Shown piece after piece: positions 5,453 through 8,330 of a stretch of DNA of 8,330 nt. The stretch is taken from contig JBLHLB010000175.1 of assembly GCA_047618505.1 (NCBI GenBank), positions 1 to 8,330 on the forward strand. The letters are read 5' to 3'. This stretch comes from JBLHLB01 sp047618505 (lineage in GTDB: Bacteria; Planctomycetota; UBA1135; GCA-002686595). The notes beneath the pieces are model-generated. The model had not been told where the DNA came from, searched no databases, and saw nothing but the letters and a program-made list of their open reading frames with translations. The translations under genes were made by a program, and so were the position numbers. Every line of letters begins with the position of its first letter. Position 1 is the first letter of the stretch.

Positions 5453-8269
5453 CTACTGGGGTGCGTCAGGCCAAAGCTCCCGCCAGTCTCGGCGATTCGC
5501 CCCCTCAAGACCACCCAATCGTGCGAGCAACTCCGGCGAAACCCGCAGGTTCTCCAGTGCTGTTTCAGAGAGGGCCTTGCCACAGGCATCGACAACCGAA
5601 TCCGCATCCAGGCTCTGGTAGCGATAGACCTGATCGGGACGCCCACACTTGGAGAAGCGACGCACGGCTAGAGTCGTTTGCTTGACCCCGACGATCGACC
5701 CTGCGTTGTCCAGGAGTCCAGCTTCCCCATCACACAAGGCGACGATCGGTACCCGTCGTCCCGCTAGGGAAACCAGGCCAGCCTCGGAATCCCCTGCACC
5801 TTCGACGGCGTGCAGATCCGCATTGATCTCAAGACCCTCGATCAAGTGGCTGTAGCCGTCCTCTTCACCCAGGATGCCCAGGAGTAATTCGGGAGAGCTG
5901 ATGGCAATCACGTTGGCGAAGATTCCGCGCTCGAGCAGGCGTTCGGAGGCCGCGATGGCTTCGGTTGTGGGGGACCCCATAGAGAGGATGTGAACCACGT
6001 TGTCGCCGGGCTCGTAGCCTTCGTAGCCGCGCCAATCCACCAGGTAGTAGGCGCCCTTAAGGCAGTCGGCGCGCACGCTCGCTAGAATGTCATCATCCGC
6101 CAAGTTGGCGATCGTGTGTTCGTCCAGGGCGGGGCCCCAGTCGGCTCCGGCGCCTGCGGGTTTGAGCGTTTGCCCGGTGTCGAGACCCGTCTTGAAACGA
6201 GCCTGCCGCTTCAGCTGTTCCAACAGGAGTTTCGTAGGGACGGAACGTGTTACGGCGCGGATCAATACACCCGTGCGACCCTTGTTGTCGTTCAACATGT
6301 GGCGCCGGATCGCATCCGCCAGGACCCACTCCATTTCACGCGGATGGAAAGGCTCCCAGGTGATCAGGTTGGGCATCTGAATGTCACTCTTCCAGGAGTG
6401 CTGCGCACCTTCCGCCGAGAGGGTCACTCCGCTGGGCGTTCCCATGATGACAAACTCTGCCCCCCAGTAGAGGTTGTAGTAGAGCTGGTCGAGCGCGCGC
6501 TTAATGAAGAAGTCATAGACCGTCATGATCGGGAACGAAGGGTGCCCCGTGTAGAAGGCCATCTTCCCGAAGGCGGCGGCTGCGGACATGCAGTTCGCCT
6601 CTGCTATTTCGAAGCGAATGTGTCGCGTCCAAGCCGTCGTCTGTGTCATCAACTCCGGGTGACGCGCATCCATGGGTTCGGGCACATCGTCGGCGTGGGG
6701 CTCGGGGCCGTAGACACGCTGATCGAGGATGGGCGCGATGTTCGTGCTCGTGCCCACATCGGGCGAGAGCGTCAGTACGTGATCCGCCACGGAAGCCCAG
6801 CGCGTTTCGTTCTCAGTCAGCTCTTTCCTGGTTCCACCCAGGATAGGTCCACCGTCGTCCTGGGTTCCGACCCGCACGAGCTTGGCTGCCACCTGCCCCC
6901 ACATCCATTGGGTGTGCACCATGGGGTAGAGGGACGTATCGATGTCGAAGGTGTCCGGCAAGCCGCCGGCATCGATCACCTCCTGGCGCGCTGCTTCACG
7001 CGTAACCTTGCGCTGTTGCTGGTTGCGCAGGATATGCGCACGGAAGCGCTCTCCGCGATCCTTCAGGTAGGCGGACTCAGGAGTGCCCTCGGGAAAGTGA
7101 GCGTAGGGATCCTCAGCGGTGAGTCCCTGGGATTCCAGGATGGCTACGACTTCCTTGCGCGAGGGCAAAGTGTTGTGGTTCGCGGGGTCGGCGTAGGAGT
7201 CCAAGCCCCAACCCTTGACCGTGTGGACGATCACCATGGTGGGACGATCCGGGTTGGTCTTCGCATCCCGCAGTGTGTCGATCATCAGCTGCATGTCGTG
7301 TCCCCCGACATCGCCGAAGGCACGGAGAAGGTCCCCATCGGAAAGACCCTGACAGAAGTCGGCGGCTGCGCTGGAGTTCTGCTTGACCAGCTCGCGGGTC
7401 AGGTCCGGGTCTTTGCGGAAGAGGGCCAGTTGAAACTCGTAGTCCGAGAGATTCCCTTCGAAGAGAACGCGCATGGACTCACCACCGGGACGTTGGAAGA
7501 GCTCTTCGCGGAAGCGTCCGTGGCGCACTTGGATCACGCGCCAGCCGTTGGCCGCGGCCGTGCCCTCGATGCGATCACAATCGCGCCCGTGCAGGCCCTT
7601 CTCGTTTGGCATGCGCGTGCCGTCGAGGTTCTGCCGGTTGTAGTCGACGATCCAGGTGACGTTCCCGAGCATGCGTTCCGCTGCATCTGGCATGCACTCC
7701 AGGAGCGATCCTTCGCGGAATTCCGAGTCGCCAATGAGAGACCAAAAATGTGCGTCCTCGGGGACTTGATTGCCGTGGTCCAGGGCGTAGCGGTAGGCCA
7801 GGGCCAAGTAGACCGATACCACCGGCGGGATGCCCACCGATCCCGACGGAAGGAAGTTGTAGGCATCCGGGTCCGTATTGGCGTGGTAGCTCTGGAAGAC
7901 CGGCTCCCCGTTTTCAGAGAACTTGCGCAGTCGCCCCATGACCGCCTTGGCCTCATCGTCAGGCAACCATGTGCCCTCCTCCTGGCCGCGAAAGAGGCGC
8001 ATGAGGTGGTTGAGGGAGTGGTCTACGGGCGAAGCATGCGGCTTGCAGCAGATGTAGTCGTCGGGCTCCCTCACCGCCAAGTGGAGGGCCCCAAGGATGT
8101 GCGCTGAACTGGCGCAGGAGGCCGGGTGCCCGCCGGTCTTGGGGTCGCCCGGCTGCTTGTTCTTGCGGTTGTTCGCATCCCAGATCATGTGGATGAACTG
8201 GGCGAAGGCGCGGTCGACCACTTTGCTCAGGAGGGCGGAGTCGAGGTCTTGGATGGTGGCAGCGGGCAT
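5453..8269 (-). CDS. AceE-like thiamine-diphosphate 2-oxoacid dehydrogenase E1 / transketolase-family protein
   Basis: Cytosolic ThDP enzyme of 938 residues, related to homodimeric pyruvate dehydrogenase E1. N-terminal PP domain: GGHPAS (46-51; H48 like E. coli H106), PHASP (77-81; H78 like H142), and the cofactor motif GDSEFREGS (180-188) followed 26 residues after GDS by DYNRQNLDG (209-217), mirroring GDGE...NCNLQRLDG. HTVKGWG (349-355) and NHNT (364-367) match the active-site loop with its histidine. The Pyr domain holds HIRFEIAEAN (550-559; E557 is the likely catalytic glutamate) and SAEGAQH (618-624). The C-terminal domain runs from about 755. Compared with AceE (887 residues), about 55-60 N-terminal residues are missing, and extra sequence lies around 681-740. 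The AceE segment DEARTFG is replaced by SPDVGTSTN (502-510). The start is bounded by an in-frame TAG at 8285-8287; no ribosome binding site is obvious. Substrate is unproven: pyruvate, 2-oxobutyrate or another 2-oxoacid. Confidence 0.82.
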   Translation of the reverse strand: MPAATIQDLDSALLSKVVDRAFAQFIHMIWDANNRKNKQPGDPKTGGHPASCASSAHILGALHLAVREPDDYICCKPHASPVDHSLNHLMRLFRGQEEGTWLPDDEAKAVMGRLRKFSENGEPVFQSYHANTDPDAYNFLPSGSVGIPPVVSVYLALAYRYALDHGNQVPEDAHFWSLIGDSEFREGSLLECMPDAAERMLGNVTWIVDYNRQNLDGTRMPNEKGLHGRDCDRIEGTAAANGWRVIQVRHGRFREELFQRPGGESMRVLFEGNLSDYEFQLALFRKDPDLTRELVKQNSSAAADFCQGLSDGDLLRAFGDVGGHDMQLMIDTLRDAKTNPDRPTMVIVHTVKGWGLDSYADPANHNTLPSRKEVVAILESQGLTAEDPYAHFPEGTPESAYLKDRGERFRAHILRNQQQRKVTREAARQEVIDAGGLPDTFDIDTSLYPMVHTQWMWGQVAAKLVRVGTQDDGGPILGGTRKELTENETRWASVADHVLTLSPDVGTSTNIAPILDQRVYGPEPHADDVPEPMDARHPELMTQTTAWTRHIRFEIAEANCMSAAAAFGKMAFYTGHPSFPIMTVYDFFIKRALDQLYYNLYWGAEFVIMGTPSGVTLSAEGAQHSWKSDIQMPNLITWEPFHPREMEWVLADAIRRHMLNDNKGRTGVLIRAVTRSVPTKLLLEQLKRQARFKTGLDTGQTLKPAGAGADWGPALDEHTIANLADDDILASVRADCLKGAYYLVDWRGYEGYEPGDNVVHILSMGSPTTEAIAASERLLERGIFANVIAISSPELLLGILGEEDGYSHLIEGLEINADLHAVEGAGDSEAGLVSLAGRRVPIVALCDGEAGLLDNAGSIVGVKQTTLAVRRFSKCGRPDQVYRYQSLDADSVVDACGKALSETALENLRVSPELLARLGGLEGANRRDWRELWPDAPQ

Positions 8270-8330
8270 GGGAGCAACGGGCGTCTAGAGGGGGGGAGCT
8301 GGGGATGGCCGCGGATGTTACGTGTCCTAT

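Noticed and set aside
5446..5646. A longer start for the Nudix protein at 5646
   Set aside because: The extra 67 residues lie inside the E1 coding end, look unlike any domain, and the ATG at 5445 gives a normal family length.
6116..8107. A 663-codon open frame on the plus strand, antisense to the E1 gene
   Set aside because: It has no recognisable motifs and lies wholly opposite a gene with clear conserved active-site motifs. Long antisense frames are common in GC-rich coding DNA.
8270..8330. A promoter for the E1 gene on the minus strand (TAACAT at 8315-8320 as a -10 box)
   Set aside because: The match is weak and any -35 element would fall at or beyond the window edge, so it cannot be supported.

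Overview
The window is protein-coding bacterial DNA of fairly high GC (roughly 60-65% by eye). It holds six protein genes in two convergent blocks, with no RNA gene, insertion sequence, CRISPR array or phage gene visible. The lineage cannot be fixed from the sequence. The GldF/GldG-type ABC exporter genes, a DUF4340 protein and an unusual AceE-like E1 fit a Gram-negative such as a planctomycete, a myxobacterium-like group or a gammaproteobacterium. This is inference only.

Plus strand, 1-3418: the 3' part of a GldF-like ABC-2 permease, a complete GldG-like auxiliary membrane protein and a membrane-anchored DUF4340 protein. The two junctions overlap by ATGA and GTGA, so this is a tightly coupled operon for one inner-membrane transport machine. 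Its ATPase gene is presumably upstream of the window.

Plus strand, 3524-4759: a separate gene for a PLP-dependent threonine ammonia-lyase with one C-terminal ACT domain. Its start lies behind a near-palindrome and a possible four-codon leader frame that ends in an ATGA overlap.

Convergent junction, 4760-4851: most of it is a perfect 20-bp tandem repeat, four copies. The last copy contains the 3' end and stop codon of the minus-strand Nudix gene.

Minus strand, 8269 down to 4852: a 938-residue thiamine-diphosphate enzyme related to the homodimeric pyruvate dehydrogenase E1 (AceE), followed after 7 bases by a Nudix hydrolase of the ADP-ribose pyrophosphatase type. The E1-like protein lacks the N-terminal region that in E. 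coli AceE binds the E2 core, and several active-site segments differ, so its substrate is open. Because the neighbouring threonine ammonia-lyase makes 2-oxobutyrate, a 2-oxobutyrate or other 2-oxoacid activity is a reasonable hypothesis, though the two genes are not co-transcribed.

I found no clearly new multi-gene system. The best leads are the tandem repeat that copies a gene's end, the divergent E1 with its Nudix partner, and the leader of the threonine ammonia-lyase gene.
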